This document shows positions 35,099 through 43,588 of a DNA stretch of 64,000 nt, piece by piece. This DNA comes from DATKBT01 sp035546295. GTDB taxonomy: Bacteria; Acidobacteriota; Thermoanaerobaculia; Multivoradales; Multivoraceae. Numbering within the stretch: position 1 is the first letter of the stretch; each line of letters begins with the position of its first letter. The notes under the pieces are model-generated. The model was not told the DNA's origin, ran no database searches, and saw nothing but the letters and a program-made list of their open reading frames with translations. The stretch is taken from contig DATKBT010000031.1 of the NCBI GenBank assembly GCA_035546295.1, positions 1-64,000 on the forward strand, written 5' to 3'. The translations under genes were made by a program, and so were the position numbers.

Positions 35099-36766
35099 TC
35101 AGCGTGCGCGAGCCGATCCGCTCGAGGTCACCCTGGGCAGCGTCGCCGGTGAGCCCTGCTCGGACGGAGCGCGACCGCGGGGGTCGGCCGCGGCGCCGCA
35201 CCCGGGTGCGGCGCGCGCGGAGAGCCGAGCGAGACCCGTCGTCTCCCGGGGGTGCGCGAGCTCGCCCCAGGCCAGCGTCACGATCCAGAGGTTGCCGGCG
35301 AGGAAGAGACCGACGAAGGGGAGGGCGATCCAGATGCCCTCGGCGATGGCGGTCGCCATGCATGCCAGGAGATAGAGCGCGAGCAGAGTCTCGCCGAGCG
35401 GAGGTCGCCGCGCGGCCTGCGAGCGGTCGCGCGGCGCTCGGGGCTCGGGCCCCTGGCGTCGTGGCCCGGGCCCGGCGGTGTCGTCCGTCACGCACGACTT
35501 TGGGGTCCGCTCGAACTCCCCGCCGCCGCGCACCAGGCCGCCGAGCGCAGCGCGCGCGTTGTGCCAGGCCATCCCGATGCCGAGAGCCATCAGCGCCGGC
35601 TGGAGCGCCAGGACCTCCCGCCGGCTGCGGCCGGCGCGGCGTGCCGCGCTCGCGCAGAAGGCGAGCAGCGAGCCGGTGGCCGCCAGCAGGATGGCGAGGT
35701 CGAGGGCCGTCCGCGGCAAGTCGCCGTTGTGGTGCCGGACCCAGATCGCCGGGAACAGGAGGAGCGTCAGCGCCACCATCAGCGGGTGAGCGAGGTTGGA
35801 GGTCAGGTGGAAGAGGGCCTCGACGGTGGTGGCGACCGGAAGGCGAGCCGCGAGCACCGGCCGCAGGAGCTTGCGCAGGCACTGGGCCGAGCCGCGGGTC
35901 CAGCGGCGCTGCTGACTGCGCAGCGCAGCGAGCTCGACCGGCAGCTCGGCCGGAGCGACCACCGACTCGAGGAACACGAATCGCCAGCCGGCGAGCTGGG
36001 CGCGGTAGGAGAGGTCGAGGTCCTCGGTCAGGGTGTCGTGCTGCCAGCCGCCGGCCTCGACGATCGCCCGCTTGCGCCACACCCCGGCGGTGCCGTTGAA
36101 GTTGAACAGCCGGCCGGTCGCCGCGCGGGCCGCGTGCTCGACCAGGAAGTGCCCGTCGAGCAGGATCGCCTGCAGCCGGGTGAGCAGGGAGTAACGCCGG
36201 TTGAGGTGACCCCAGCGCGCCTGGACCATTCCCACCGACGGGTCCGCGAAGGAGGGCACCACCCGGCGCAGGAAGTCGGCTGCGGGGACGAAGTCGGCGT
36301 CGAAGACGGCGACGAGGTCGCCTCGTGCAACCGCGAGCCCGGCCTCGAGCGCGCCGGCCTTGTAGCCGTGACGATGATCGCGATGCAGCAGGCGGACCTC
36401 GAGCCCTCGACGGCGCAGATTCTCGAGCAGGGCGCGGAGGCGCTCGGTCGTCTCATCGGTGGAGTCGTCGAGGACCTGGATCTCGAGCTTCTCGGGAGGG
36501 TAGTCGAGGCGGCCGACGGCGTGGAGCAGGCGGGGAGCGACCAGCGGCTCGTTGTAGACGGGAAGCTGCACCGTCACCGACGGCCAGTCCCCGGCCGACC
36601 CCGGGTCGCCGTGGTCGCTCGTCGGGGAGCCGTCGGGCCGCCCGGCGCGGCGGTCTGCCCGCCAGAGCAGGATCAGCAGCGCCAGCCGGTGCAGCCCGAA
36701 CAGCGCCAGAGGGCAGAGGACGGCGTAGTAGGCTGCGAGCAGGGCGTGCTCGAGGGTTGCGCTCAT
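35099..36766 (-). CDS. Processive family 2 glycosyltransferase, membrane-bound
   Basis: 555 aa. N-terminal membrane helix, a cytoplasmic GT-A domain (DDSTDETT, DADF, TEDLDLSYR, and QQRRWTRG, i.e. D-D-D-QxxRW), then about four to five membrane segments. It belongs to the cellulose-synthase/hyaluronan-type group, likely making a beta-glucan-type polymer or adding sugars to lipids. The last ~60 residues are polar and low-complexity. It shares a 16-nt divergent junction with the GT-C gene. Confidence 0.88.
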   Translation of the reverse strand: MSATLEHALLAAYYAVLCPLALFGLHRLALLILLWRADRRAGRPDGSPTSDHGDPGSAGDWPSVTVQLPVYNEPLVAPRLLHAVGRLDYPPEKLEIQVLDDSTDETTERLRALLENLRRRGLEVRLLHRDHRHGYKAGALEAGLAVARGDLVAVFDADFVPAADFLRRVVPSFADPSVGMVQARWGHLNRRYSLLTRLQAILLDGHFLVEHAARAATGRLFNFNGTAGVWRKRAIVEAGGWQHDTLTEDLDLSYRAQLAGWRFVFLESVVAPAELPVELAALRSQQRRWTRGSAQCLRKLLRPVLAARLPVATTVEALFHLTSNLAHPLMVALTLLLFPAIWVRHHNGDLPRTALDLAILLAATGSLLAFCASAARRAGRSRREVLALQPALMALGIGMAWHNARAALGGLVRGGGEFERTPKSCVTDDTAGPGPRRQGPEPRAPRDRSQAARRPPLGETLLALYLLACMATAIAEGIWIALPFVGLFLAGNLWIVTLAWGELAHPRETTGLARLSARAAPGCGAAADPRGRAPSEQGSPATLPRVTSSGSARAR

Positions 36767-36782
36767 CGGTCAGCGGAGGTTC

Positions 36783-38192
36783 ATGGAGAGTCGTCGAGGG
36801 AGCCCGGCGCAGCTCGTGCCGATCGTCGCCGGGTACGCGGGCCTGTTGCTGGTCTGGGACTTCGAGGCGCGCCCGCTCCTCTTCCTGCTGCTGGTCGCCG
36901 GGACCTTCGTGGCGCTGTGGCGGTTTTCGCGTGCCAGCGGCAGCGAGATCCCGCTCCGGACTCTGCTGCTGGTCGCCGCGGTGTCGCGCGCTCTGCTGGT
37001 GCCGGTCCCTGCGAGCCTGTCGGACGACGTCTACCGTTACCTGTGGGACGGCCGAGTGGCGCTGGCGGGCTTCGACCCTTATCGTCTCGCGCCCGACGAT
37101 CCTACACTGGAGCCGCTGCGCGAGCGCGCGGGCGCCGATCTCCGCGAGCCGACGGCGCACCGCGATGTGGAGACTGTCTATCCGCCGGTGGCGATCGCGC
37201 TGTTCGCCGTCGCAGCGAGCTCCCCGTTCGAGCTGTGGGCGTGGAAGGGGATGATGGCGCTGTTCGACCTCGGCAGCTGCTGGCTCGTGTGGCAGGTGGC
37301 GCGGCGGACCGGGCGACCGACGGCGAGCGCGATCTGGTACGCCTGGAACCCGCTGGCCGCAATCGAGAGCGCCGCGATGGGGCACGTCGATGCGGCGGGG
37401 GTCTGCGCGCTGCTCGCCGCCCTCTACGGGCTGCTCTCGCTGGGCGGACCGGGCGAGGGGGAGCGGAGAGTCCCCCGTCCGGTCGTCGCCGGGGCGCTCA
37501 CTGCCGCCGGCGCCCTGGTCAAGCTGGTGCCCCTGGTCCTCGTTCCGCTGTTCCTTCTGCGGGCGAGATCGGCGGCGTTCACCCTGGCGCTGATCGCAGT
37601 GCTGGCGGCGGGGCTCGCACCCATGGTCCTGCCCAGCCAGGGGCCTCCCCCGGGGCTGGTGCGCTACGGCATCTCGTGGGAGTTCAACGGCCCTCTCTTC
37701 GAGCCGCTGTGGCGCGCGATCGAGGCGGCCGGCGTGGCGCCCGACGTCAAGGGCACACTCGACACGATCCGCTCGCGAGTCGCCGGTTCCGGGCCTCTCG
37801 AGGCGCTCTATCCCTACGTCTATCCGCAGCTCCTGGCCAAGGCGGCCCTGGTGCTCGGTCTCGCCTGTGTCCTGCTGCTCGGGATGGGGGTGCGCGACCT
37901 CCTCGACGCGACGTTCTGGACGCTGGCGGGCGCGCTGCTGCTGAGCGCCACGTTCTACCCCTGGTATGCGCTGTGGGCGTTGCCGTTTGCGGCGCTGCGC
38001 CGGTCGGCGCCCTGGCTGGTGCTCTCGCTGTCGCTGCAGGCCGCCTACCTGCCGCGCCTGTTCGGCTGGAGTGCGTGGCCGACCGCTTGGCTGGTGGTCT
38101 GGATGCCCGTCGTCCTGACGGCAGCGGTCGCGGCGGCCCGACGCCGATCGGCTCGACATCGGGCGCCGCGAGCCGCGGGAGCGCTCCGTTGA
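36783..38192 (+). CDS. GT-C-type polytopic glycosyltransferase (mannosyltransferase-like)
   Basis: 469 aa with about eleven hydrophobic segments. The first loop carries SDDVYRYLWDGRVALAGFDPYRLAPDDP, the acidic catalytic region of GT87/DUF2029-type polyprenyl-phosphate-dependent mannosyl- or glucosyltransferases; WNPLAAIESAAMGHVDAAG is also typical. GGAGG lies just before the ATG. It ends in a TTGA overlap with truA. Confidence 0.8.
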   Translation: MESRRGSPAQLVPIVAGYAGLLLVWDFEARPLLFLLLVAGTFVALWRFSRASGSEIPLRTLLLVAAVSRALLVPVPASLSDDVYRYLWDGRVALAGFDPYRLAPDDPTLEPLRERAGADLREPTAHRDVETVYPPVAIALFAVAASSPFELWAWKGMMALFDLGSCWLVWQVARRTGRPTASAIWYAWNPLAAIESAAMGHVDAAGVCALLAALYGLLSLGGPGEGERRVPRPVVAGALTAAGALVKLVPLVLVPLFLLRARSAAFTLALIAVLAAGLAPMVLPSQGPPPGLVRYGISWEFNGPLFEPLWRAIEAAGVAPDVKGTLDTIRSRVAGSGPLEALYPYVYPQLLAKAALVLGLACVLLLGMGVRDLLDATFWTLAGALLLSATFYPWYALWALPFAALRRSAPWLVLSLSLQAAYLPRLFGWSAWPTAWLVVWMPVVLTAAVAAARRRSARHRAPRAAGALR

Positions 38193-38971
38193 GCGGCGGC
38201 GATCCGTTCAGCTATCGCCTGACGGTCGCCTACGTCGGCACCCGATACGCGGGTTGGCAACGGCAGCCGAACGCGCCGACGGTCCAGCAGCGGCTCGAGG
38301 AGGCGCTGGCCGCGGTGCTGACGCGCTCGGTGCGGGTCGTGGGCGCCGGGCGCACGGACGCCGGTGTGCACGCTCGCGCCCAGGTCGCTTCGCTGGCGCT
38401 GGATCGAGCCTTTCCCCTCGAGGCGCTGGTCCGCGGCACCAATCGCTTCCTTCCCGAGGACGTGCGCGTGCTGCAGGCGGAGCACGTCCCGTCGGGCTTC
38501 GACGCCCGTCGCCACGCCGAGCTCAAGTGTTACCTCTACCGACTCGACCGGTCGGCCGTGATCCATCCATTCGACGCTCCCTTCGTCGCGCCGATGCCGA
38601 GGACCGCCTCGGTGGAGCGGCTTGGCCGGGCGCTCGAGTGTCTGCCCGGACGGCACGACTTCTCGGCCTTCGCCAAGAGCGGAGGCGCCCATCGCCAGCC
38701 GGTGCGGACCCTCTCGCGAGTCGAGCTGCGCGAGGAAGACGCCGGCGTCGAGCTCAGGTTCGTCGGCGAGGGCTTCCTGCGCGGGATGGTCCGGGCGCTG
38801 GTCGGAACCCTGCTCGAGGTGGCGAGGGGCCGGATCCCGCAGGAGCGTCTCGAGGCGCTGCTCGAGGGAGCGGCGCGCGAGGAGGCGGGACCGAACGCGC
38901 CGGCGCGAGGACTGTGCCTGGAGATGGTCGCCTATCCGCCGCGATGGCAGGCGCTAGAGCGCTACCGGTAG
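38189..38971 (+). CDS. truA: tRNA pseudouridine(38-40) synthase
   Basis: 260 aa. Modifies U38-U40 in the anticodon arm. The catalytic Asp57 is in GRTDAGVHA; other signatures are YVGTRYAGWQRQP, CLPGRHDFSAFAKSG and FLRGMVRALVGTLLEVARG. TTG start, overlapping the GT-C stop by 4 nt. The TAG stop (38969-38971) falls inside a decayed copy of the palindromic element. Confidence 0.94.
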   Translation: MSGGDPFSYRLTVAYVGTRYAGWQRQPNAPTVQQRLEEALAAVLTRSVRVVGAGRTDAGVHARAQVASLALDRAFPLEALVRGTNRFLPEDVRVLQAEHVPSGFDARRHAELKCYLYRLDRSAVIHPFDAPFVAPMPRTASVERLGRALECLPGRHDFSAFAKSGGAHRQPVRTLSRVELREEDAGVELRFVGEGFLRGMVRALVGTLLEVARGRIPQERLEALLEGAAREEAGPNAPARGLCLEMVAYPPRWQALERYR

Positions 38972-39015
38972 CGGGTTCGTGACCGTCACCACTCCCCGAC
39001 GAGCGGCGAGATCGA
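38969..39015 (+). repeat. Interspersed palindromic element, decayed copy C
   Basis: About 47 bp similar to the left part of copy A (20702-20758): TAGCGGGTTCGTGA, TCACCACTCCCCGACGAG and GGCGAGATCGAGGCG align with the corresponding A sequence with several substitutions and a small gap. The right inverted-repeat arm is not recognisable. It supplies the truA stop codon. Confidence 0.6.
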
Positions 39016-39229
39016 GGCGCTCTCGGACCGGACTTCCCGCCACCGGCGGCGCGCGATGCCGACCGGCCCTGTGATACCTTGCGAACCCCTTGCGTCCGAG
39101 GATCCAGCCTGCCTTCGGCCGGCCGAGTCGAGTCGGCGCGCTCGCCGGGCCCAATCGTTCGCGTCGGCAGCGACGGCTCGTTGCGACCGGTCGGGGGCCT
39201 CTCGCGCGAGTCGATCGCCGCAAGTCCGA

Positions 39230-40066
39230 ATGAGACGCCTCCTCACTGCCCTGGCGCTCGCCGGCGTCCTGGTGCCGGCGCTGTTCCTGCTCGACAGCCT
39301 CTGGTTCTTCGGTCTGGTTCTCGCGATCGCCCTGCTGGGCGCCGGCGAGCTGATCGTCATCTTGCGCCGCCTGGCGCCCGGAGCGCCCTACGAGCTGCTC
39401 TACCTGGGGATCCCGGCGCTCTCCTGCGCCCTGGTGCTCGAGACGCCGGGTCTCGGGTGGCGCGGGGTGGGGGCCGACACGACCACGGTGCTCACCGTGC
39501 TGGTCACCCTCAGCCTGGCGCTGGTGGTGCTCACCCAGACGCCGATCGAGCGGGCCGCGGTCGGCGCCGCGCTCCTGGCGCTGGCCGTTCCGTACCTGGC
39601 CCTGACCCCGGCCGCGGTCTTCAAGCTGCACCGGTGGGATCCGTGGCTGGTCTTCCTGCTGGCGGCGGTCGTGGTGCTCGGGGACACCGCCGCCTATTAC
39701 GCCGGCCGGCGCTTCGGTCGGCACAAGATGGCGCCCGTCGCCAGCCCCAAGAAGACGTGGGAGGGGGCGATCGCCGGTTTCGCGACCTCGATCCTGTGCG
39801 GCCTGGCGTACTCGCTGTGGCGGCTCGAGGGCCTCGAGCCGCGACTGCTCCTGCTCGCGGTGTGCGCAGTCAGCGCGGTGGCCGGTCAGCTCGGTGACCT
39901 GGCGGAGTCCACGTTCAAACGGGGCGCCGCCGTGAAGGACTCGGGCACCCTGCTGCCCGGCCACGGCGGCGTGCTCGATCGCATCGACGCGCTCCTGTTC
40001 GCCTCGCCGGTGTTCCTGCTGGGTCTGCTGTGGACAGGCCTGGCGGCTTCGTACGACGGGGTCTGA
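39230..40066 (+). CDS. cdsA: Phosphatidate cytidylyltransferase
   Basis: 278 aa, polytopic inner-membrane enzyme making CDP-diacylglycerol. About seven hydrophobic segments and the diagnostic C-terminal S-x(8)-R-x(1)-x-KD signature: GDLAESTFKRGAAVKDSGTLLPGHGGVLDRIDALL. The start MRRLLTALALAG is chosen at ATG 39230; the upstream extension is non-hydrophobic and Arg-rich. dxr follows after 2 nt. Confidence 0.93.
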   Translation: MRRLLTALALAGVLVPALFLLDSLWFFGLVLAIALLGAGELIVILRRLAPGAPYELLYLGIPALSCALVLETPGLGWRGVGADTTTVLTVLVTLSLALVVLTQTPIERAAVGAALLALAVPYLALTPAAVFKLHRWDPWLVFLLAAVVVLGDTAAYYAGRRFGRHKMAPVASPKKTWEGAIAGFATSILCGLAYSLWRLEGLEPRLLLLAVCAVSAVAGQLGDLAESTFKRGAAVKDSGTLLPGHGGVLDRIDALLFASPVFLLGLLWTGLAASYDGV

Positions 40067-40068
40067 GT

Positions 40069-41217
40069 ATGCGCCTCGCCATCCTCGGCGCGACGGGATC
40101 GATCGGGACCAGCACGCTGCGCGTGGTGGCGAGCCATCCGGAGCGCTTCGAGGTGGTGGGTCTGGCGGCGGGAGCCTCGCGCCTAGAGGAGCTGGCGCGA
40201 CAGGCGGCCGCCGTGGGGGCGCGGTGGGTGGTGGTTCCGGATCGGGAGTCCGCGGCGCGCCTGTCGGCGATGGTGCCGGCGCGCGTGCGCGTCGAGTCGG
40301 GAGCCGACGCCCTCGCCGCCCTCGCCGCCGCTCCCGAGGTCGAGCGGGTGGTGGCGGCGATGGTCGGCTGCTCGGGCCTGCGTCCGGTGGCGGCCGCGCT
40401 CGAGGCGGGCAAAGACGTCGCGCTTGCCAACAAGGAGGCGCTGGTGGCTGCGGGGCCGCTGCTCCTCGCCATCGCCGAGCGCTCGGGCGCCAGAATCCTG
40501 CCGGTCGATTCGGAGCCGGTGGCGCTCGATCAGGTGCTGCGCTGCGGCGAGCGCGCCGAGATCGAGCGGCTCGTGCTGACCGCTTCGGGCGGACCCTTCC
40601 TGGACCGGCCGCTCGAGACCTGGGGCAGCATCGAGCCGCACGAGGCGCTGGCTCACCCCACTTGGTCGATGGGGCCGAAGATCTCGGTGGACTCGGCCAC
40701 TCTGATGAACAAGGGGCTCGAGCTGATCGAGGCCGCGATCCTGTTCGGAGTACCGGAGGACCAGATCGAAATCGTCGTCCATCCCCAGTCGCTGGTGCAC
40801 TCCCTGGTCGAGTTTCGCGACGGATCCTGGATCGCCCAGCTCGGGCCGAAGGACATGACCCTGCCCATCCAGTACGCGCTGACGTATCCGGAGCGGGTCC
40901 CCTGCCCCGCGCGCCGCCTGGGCCTGGCCGAGATCGGCGCGCTCGAGTTCCGCGAGCTCGATGGCGAGCGCTTCCCGAGCGTCGAGCTGGCGCGTTCTGC
41001 CGCCCGCGCGGGAGGCAGCGTGCCCGCGGTGCTGAGCGCGGCCAACGAGACCGCGGTCGCGGCGTTCCTCGCCGGCAGGCTCCCCTTCCCGTCGATCGTC
41101 CCGCTGGTCGGGGCGGTGCTCGAAGCCCACGTCCGGGCGATGCCGAGCGCGATCGAGGAGGTGCTGGAGTGGGATCGCTGGGCGCGCGAGGCGGCGTGCG
41201 CTCGACTTCCGGCGTAG
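40069..41217 (+). CDS. dxr: 1-deoxy-D-xylulose 5-phosphate reductoisomerase
   Basis: 382 aa, standard length. First committed step of the non-mevalonate isoprenoid pathway that feeds undecaprenyl phosphate. NADPH-binding LGATGSIGTSTLRVV at the N-terminus, VALANKEALVAAG, LPVDSEP, ASGGPF and HPTWSMGPKISVDSATLMNKG, with metal ligands in the expected places. cdsA-dxr-rseP is a widespread gene order. Confidence 0.97.
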   Translation: MRLAILGATGSIGTSTLRVVASHPERFEVVGLAAGASRLEELARQAAAVGARWVVVPDRESAARLSAMVPARVRVESGADALAALAAAPEVERVVAAMVGCSGLRPVAAALEAGKDVALANKEALVAAGPLLLAIAERSGARILPVDSEPVALDQVLRCGERAEIERLVLTASGGPFLDRPLETWGSIEPHEALAHPTWSMGPKISVDSATLMNKGLELIEAAILFGVPEDQIEIVVHPQSLVHSLVEFRDGSWIAQLGPKDMTLPIQYALTYPERVPCPARRLGLAEIGALEFRELDGERFPSVELARSAARAGGSVPAVLSAANETAVAAFLAGRLPFPSIVPLVGAVLEAHVRAMPSAIEEVLEWDRWAREAACARLPA

Positions 41218-41245
41218 CGGAGGGGGCGCGAGTCGTCGCGATAGA

Positions 41246-41307
41246 CTCGGCGGTCGCGAGTGAAGGCTCCTGGCGGTCGCGAGTGAGAACTCGGCGGTCG
41301 CGAGCGG
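41246..41307 (+). repeat. Three imperfect ~22-bp tandem units before rseP
   Basis: CTCGGCGGTCGCGAGTGA-like 18-bp cores start at 41246, 41269 and 41290. The array ends 7 nt before the rseP ATG. TAGACT at 41242-41247 may be a -10 box. Confidence 0.7.
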
Positions 41308-41314
41308 CGCACCG

Positions 41315-42619
41315 ATGCAGATCCTCTCCAACATCCTCGCTTTCCTGGTGGCGGCCGGCGTCGTGATCTTCGTCCACGAGGCCGGGCACTACCTGGTGGC
41401 CAAGCTGTTCCGCGTGCGGGTGCTGACCTTCTCGCTGGGCTTCGGCAAGCGGATCTGGGGCTTTCGCAAGGGGGACACCGACTACCGCGTCTCGGTGATC
41501 CCGCTCGGCGGCTACGTCAGCTTCGCCGGGCAGGATCCCACGAGCCAGACCGACGATCCGGCCGCCTTCCTCAACCACCCGCGCTGGCAGCGGGTGCTGA
41601 TCCTGCTCGCCGGTCCGGCGATGAACGTGGTGCTGGCGATCCTGCTGGTCGCGGCGGTGTTCATGATCGGCACCGAGATGCCCAACCCGCGGGACATCTC
41701 GAACCAGATCGGCCAGGTCGCGGAGGGCTCGCCGGCCGCCGAGGCGGGCCTTCGCGCCGGGGATCGGATCGTCGCCATCGACGGCGGGGTGGTCTCGGAC
41801 TGGCGACAGGTGACGATGGAGATCCTGACCTCGCCCGAGCAGCCGCTCGAGGTCGAGTTCGAGCGCGACGGCGAGCTCGGATCCGCCACGCTGGTGCCGC
41901 GCGAGATCCCCAAGTACGAGCTCGGCGAGGCCGGGATCTTTCCGGCGGCGCCGCCCAGGATCCGGGGCGTCAACGCCGGGAGCCCGGCGGAGCGCGCCGG
42001 CTTGCGCTACGGCGATGCGCCCCTGCTGGTCGATGGGCGGCCGATCGCCACCATCGAGGATTTCCAGGCGGCGATCGAGCCCAACGCCGGTCGTGAGATC
42101 GACCTCGTGGTGGACCGTCTGGGCGAGCGCGTCGAGCTGACCCTGGTGCCCGAGGAGGTCGACGGCAAGGGCCTGGCGGGGGTCGTCATCGGCCCCTTCC
42201 ACTTCCAGCGGTTCGGCCCGATCGAAGCGCTGCGCCAGAGCGTGCGCTACAACGTCGACACCACCGCCGAGATCTTCGCGTTCATCGGCAAGATCTTCGA
42301 GCGCCGTATCTCGGCGCAGAGTGCGCTGGGCGGGCCGATCGAGATCGCCGCGATCTCGGGCGCGGCGGCGCGTACCGGCTTCACCGAGCTGATCCTGTTC
42401 ATGGGCCTGATCAGCCTCAACCTGTTCATCCTCAACATGCTGCCGGTGCCGGTGCTCGACGGCGGGCAGATCCTGATCCTGCTGGTCGAGAGCACGTTGC
42501 GTCGCGACCTCTCGGTGCGCATCAAGGAACGGATGATCCAGGTCGGCCTGGTGCTGATCGTCCTGCTCATGGGCATGGCGCTCTACTTCGACCTGATGAA
42601 GAACCTGCCCATCGGGTAG
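41315..42619 (+). CDS. rseP: Site-2 intramembrane metalloprotease RseP
   Basis: 434 aa. HExxH zinc motif in the first membrane helix (His21-Glu22, His25: VHEAGHYL), two PDZ domains (~115-195 and ~205-285) and the C-terminal NLFILNMLPVPVLDGGQILILLVE motif that provides the third zinc ligand (Asp). Cleaves anti-sigma factors or signal peptides. It may be coupled to envelope-stress signalling in this cell. Confidence 0.95.
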   Translation: MQILSNILAFLVAAGVVIFVHEAGHYLVAKLFRVRVLTFSLGFGKRIWGFRKGDTDYRVSVIPLGGYVSFAGQDPTSQTDDPAAFLNHPRWQRVLILLAGPAMNVVLAILLVAAVFMIGTEMPNPRDISNQIGQVAEGSPAAEAGLRAGDRIVAIDGGVVSDWRQVTMEILTSPEQPLEVEFERDGELGSATLVPREIPKYELGEAGIFPAAPPRIRGVNAGSPAERAGLRYGDAPLLVDGRPIATIEDFQAAIEPNAGREIDLVVDRLGERVELTLVPEEVDGKGLAGVVIGPFHFQRFGPIEALRQSVRYNVDTTAEIFAFIGKIFERRISAQSALGGPIEIAAISGAAARTGFTELILFMGLISLNLFILNMLPVPVLDGGQILILLVESTLRRDLSVRIKERMIQVGLVLIVLLMGMALYFDLMKNLPIG

Positions 42620-42631
42620 GCGCTCTGTGAG

Positions 42632-43501
42632 TCATCGTCGCAGCGTGCGCTTTGCCCGCAGCCGGCGCAGGGTCTCGAGGTCGCGCGCGTGGCCGGTCCG
42701 ATCGGCGCCCAACGGCGTCTCCACGATCATGGGGATCTCGCGCAGGCGCGGATCATGGACGATGCGGCGGAAGGTGGCGATTCCGATCGCGCCGGCGCCC
42801 AAATTGGCGTGGCGGTCGCGGCGACTGCCGCGTTCGCCGAGCGAGTCGTTGAGGTGCAGAGCACCGACGGAGCGAAGCCCCAACCGCGCGTCGAGCTGGT
42901 CGACAAACGTGCGGTAGCCGGCGGGCAGGTCGATCGGATGACCGCCGGCGAAGGCATGGCAGGTGTCGATGCAGAAGCCGACGTGCTCGCCCAGCCCCGA
43001 GCGGCCCCGGATCTCGGCCAGCTCGTCGAGGTCCCTTCCGAGCAGGCTTCCCTGCCCGGCGGTGTTCTCGAGCAGCAGCCGAGTACGGCTCGGCTGCGCG
43101 CGGTCGAAGGCCTCGAGCAAGGCGGCTCCCGCGCGCGCGAGAGCCGCCTCGGCGCCATCGCCCAGGTGAGCGCCCGGGTGCACGACCAAGCCGTCGACGC
43201 CGAGACGCTCGCAGCGCTCGAGCTCGTCGACCAGGGCCGAGATCGAACGCCGGCGGACGATGCGTTCGCGGGTCGCGAGGTTGATCAGGTACGAGGCGTG
43301 GGCGACCACGCCGCCGACGGCGCTCTCGTCGCGAGCGGCGCGAAAGGCGTCGATCTCGCCCCCTTCGAGCGGGCGGCCGCGCCACTGTGCTGCGTTCTTG
43401 ACGAAGATCTGGATCGTCTCGCAGCCCAGCGCGGCGGCGCGCTCGAAAGCGAGTGGGAGACCGCCCGCGATCGAGACGTGGGCTCCGAAGCGCGGGGGCA
43501 C
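42632..43501 (-). CDS. nfo: Endonuclease IV (AP endonuclease)
   Basis: 289 aa. Zinc-dependent AP endonuclease of base-excision repair: FGAHVSIAGG, IFVKNAAQWRGRPL, VVHPGAHLGDG, LLENTAGQGS, GFCIDTCHAFAGG, HLNDS, RHANLGAGAIG and IVETPLG contain the metal ligands. The start is put at GTG 43501 (PPRFGAHVS) because TACGAT lies 6 nt before it; ATG 43549 would add 16 residues without family support. Confidence 0.93.
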   Translation of the reverse strand: MPPRFGAHVSIAGGLPLAFERAAALGCETIQIFVKNAAQWRGRPLEGGEIDAFRAARDESAVGGVVAHASYLINLATRERIVRRRSISALVDELERCERLGVDGLVVHPGAHLGDGAEAALARAGAALLEAFDRAQPSRTRLLLENTAGQGSLLGRDLDELAEIRGRSGLGEHVGFCIDTCHAFAGGHPIDLPAGYRTFVDQLDARLGLRSVGALHLNDSLGERGSRRDRHANLGAGAIGIATFRRIVHDPRLREIPMIVETPLGADRTGHARDLETLRRLRAKRTLRR

Positions 43502-43507
43502 CGCGCC

Positions 43508-43513
43508 ATCGTA
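43508..43513 (-). promoter_or_regulatory. -10 element of leaderless nfo transcript
   Basis: TACGAT on the minus strand ends 6 nt before the GTG at 43501. It faces the equally spaced -10 of the divergent PASTA gene. Confidence 0.45.
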
Positions 43514-43576
43514 GCAACCGCCGCGCGCACGGCTGTGAGGAGCGGGCATAGCGGGCCGGCGCGCGTTCGGCCGTTG

Positions 43577-43582
43577 TAGACT
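43577..43582 (+). promoter_or_regulatory. -10 element of leaderless PASTA-protein transcript
   Basis: TAGACT ends 6 nt before the ATG at 43589; no ribosome-binding site between. Confidence 0.5.
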
Positions 43583-43588
43583 CGCCCG

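Noticed and set aside
35252..38188. N-terminal ~980 codons of a 1239-codon plus frame ending in truA
   Set aside because: Only the last 260 codons are TruA. The rest is antisense or out of frame to the two glycosyltransferases; the TTG at 38189 is the real start.
38954..42202. 1082-codon open frame on the minus strand
   Set aside because: It runs antisense to cdsA, dxr and rseP, which are recognised with full motifs. Its translation is Arg/Gly/Ala-rich without any domain. Long antisense frames are expected at this GC content.
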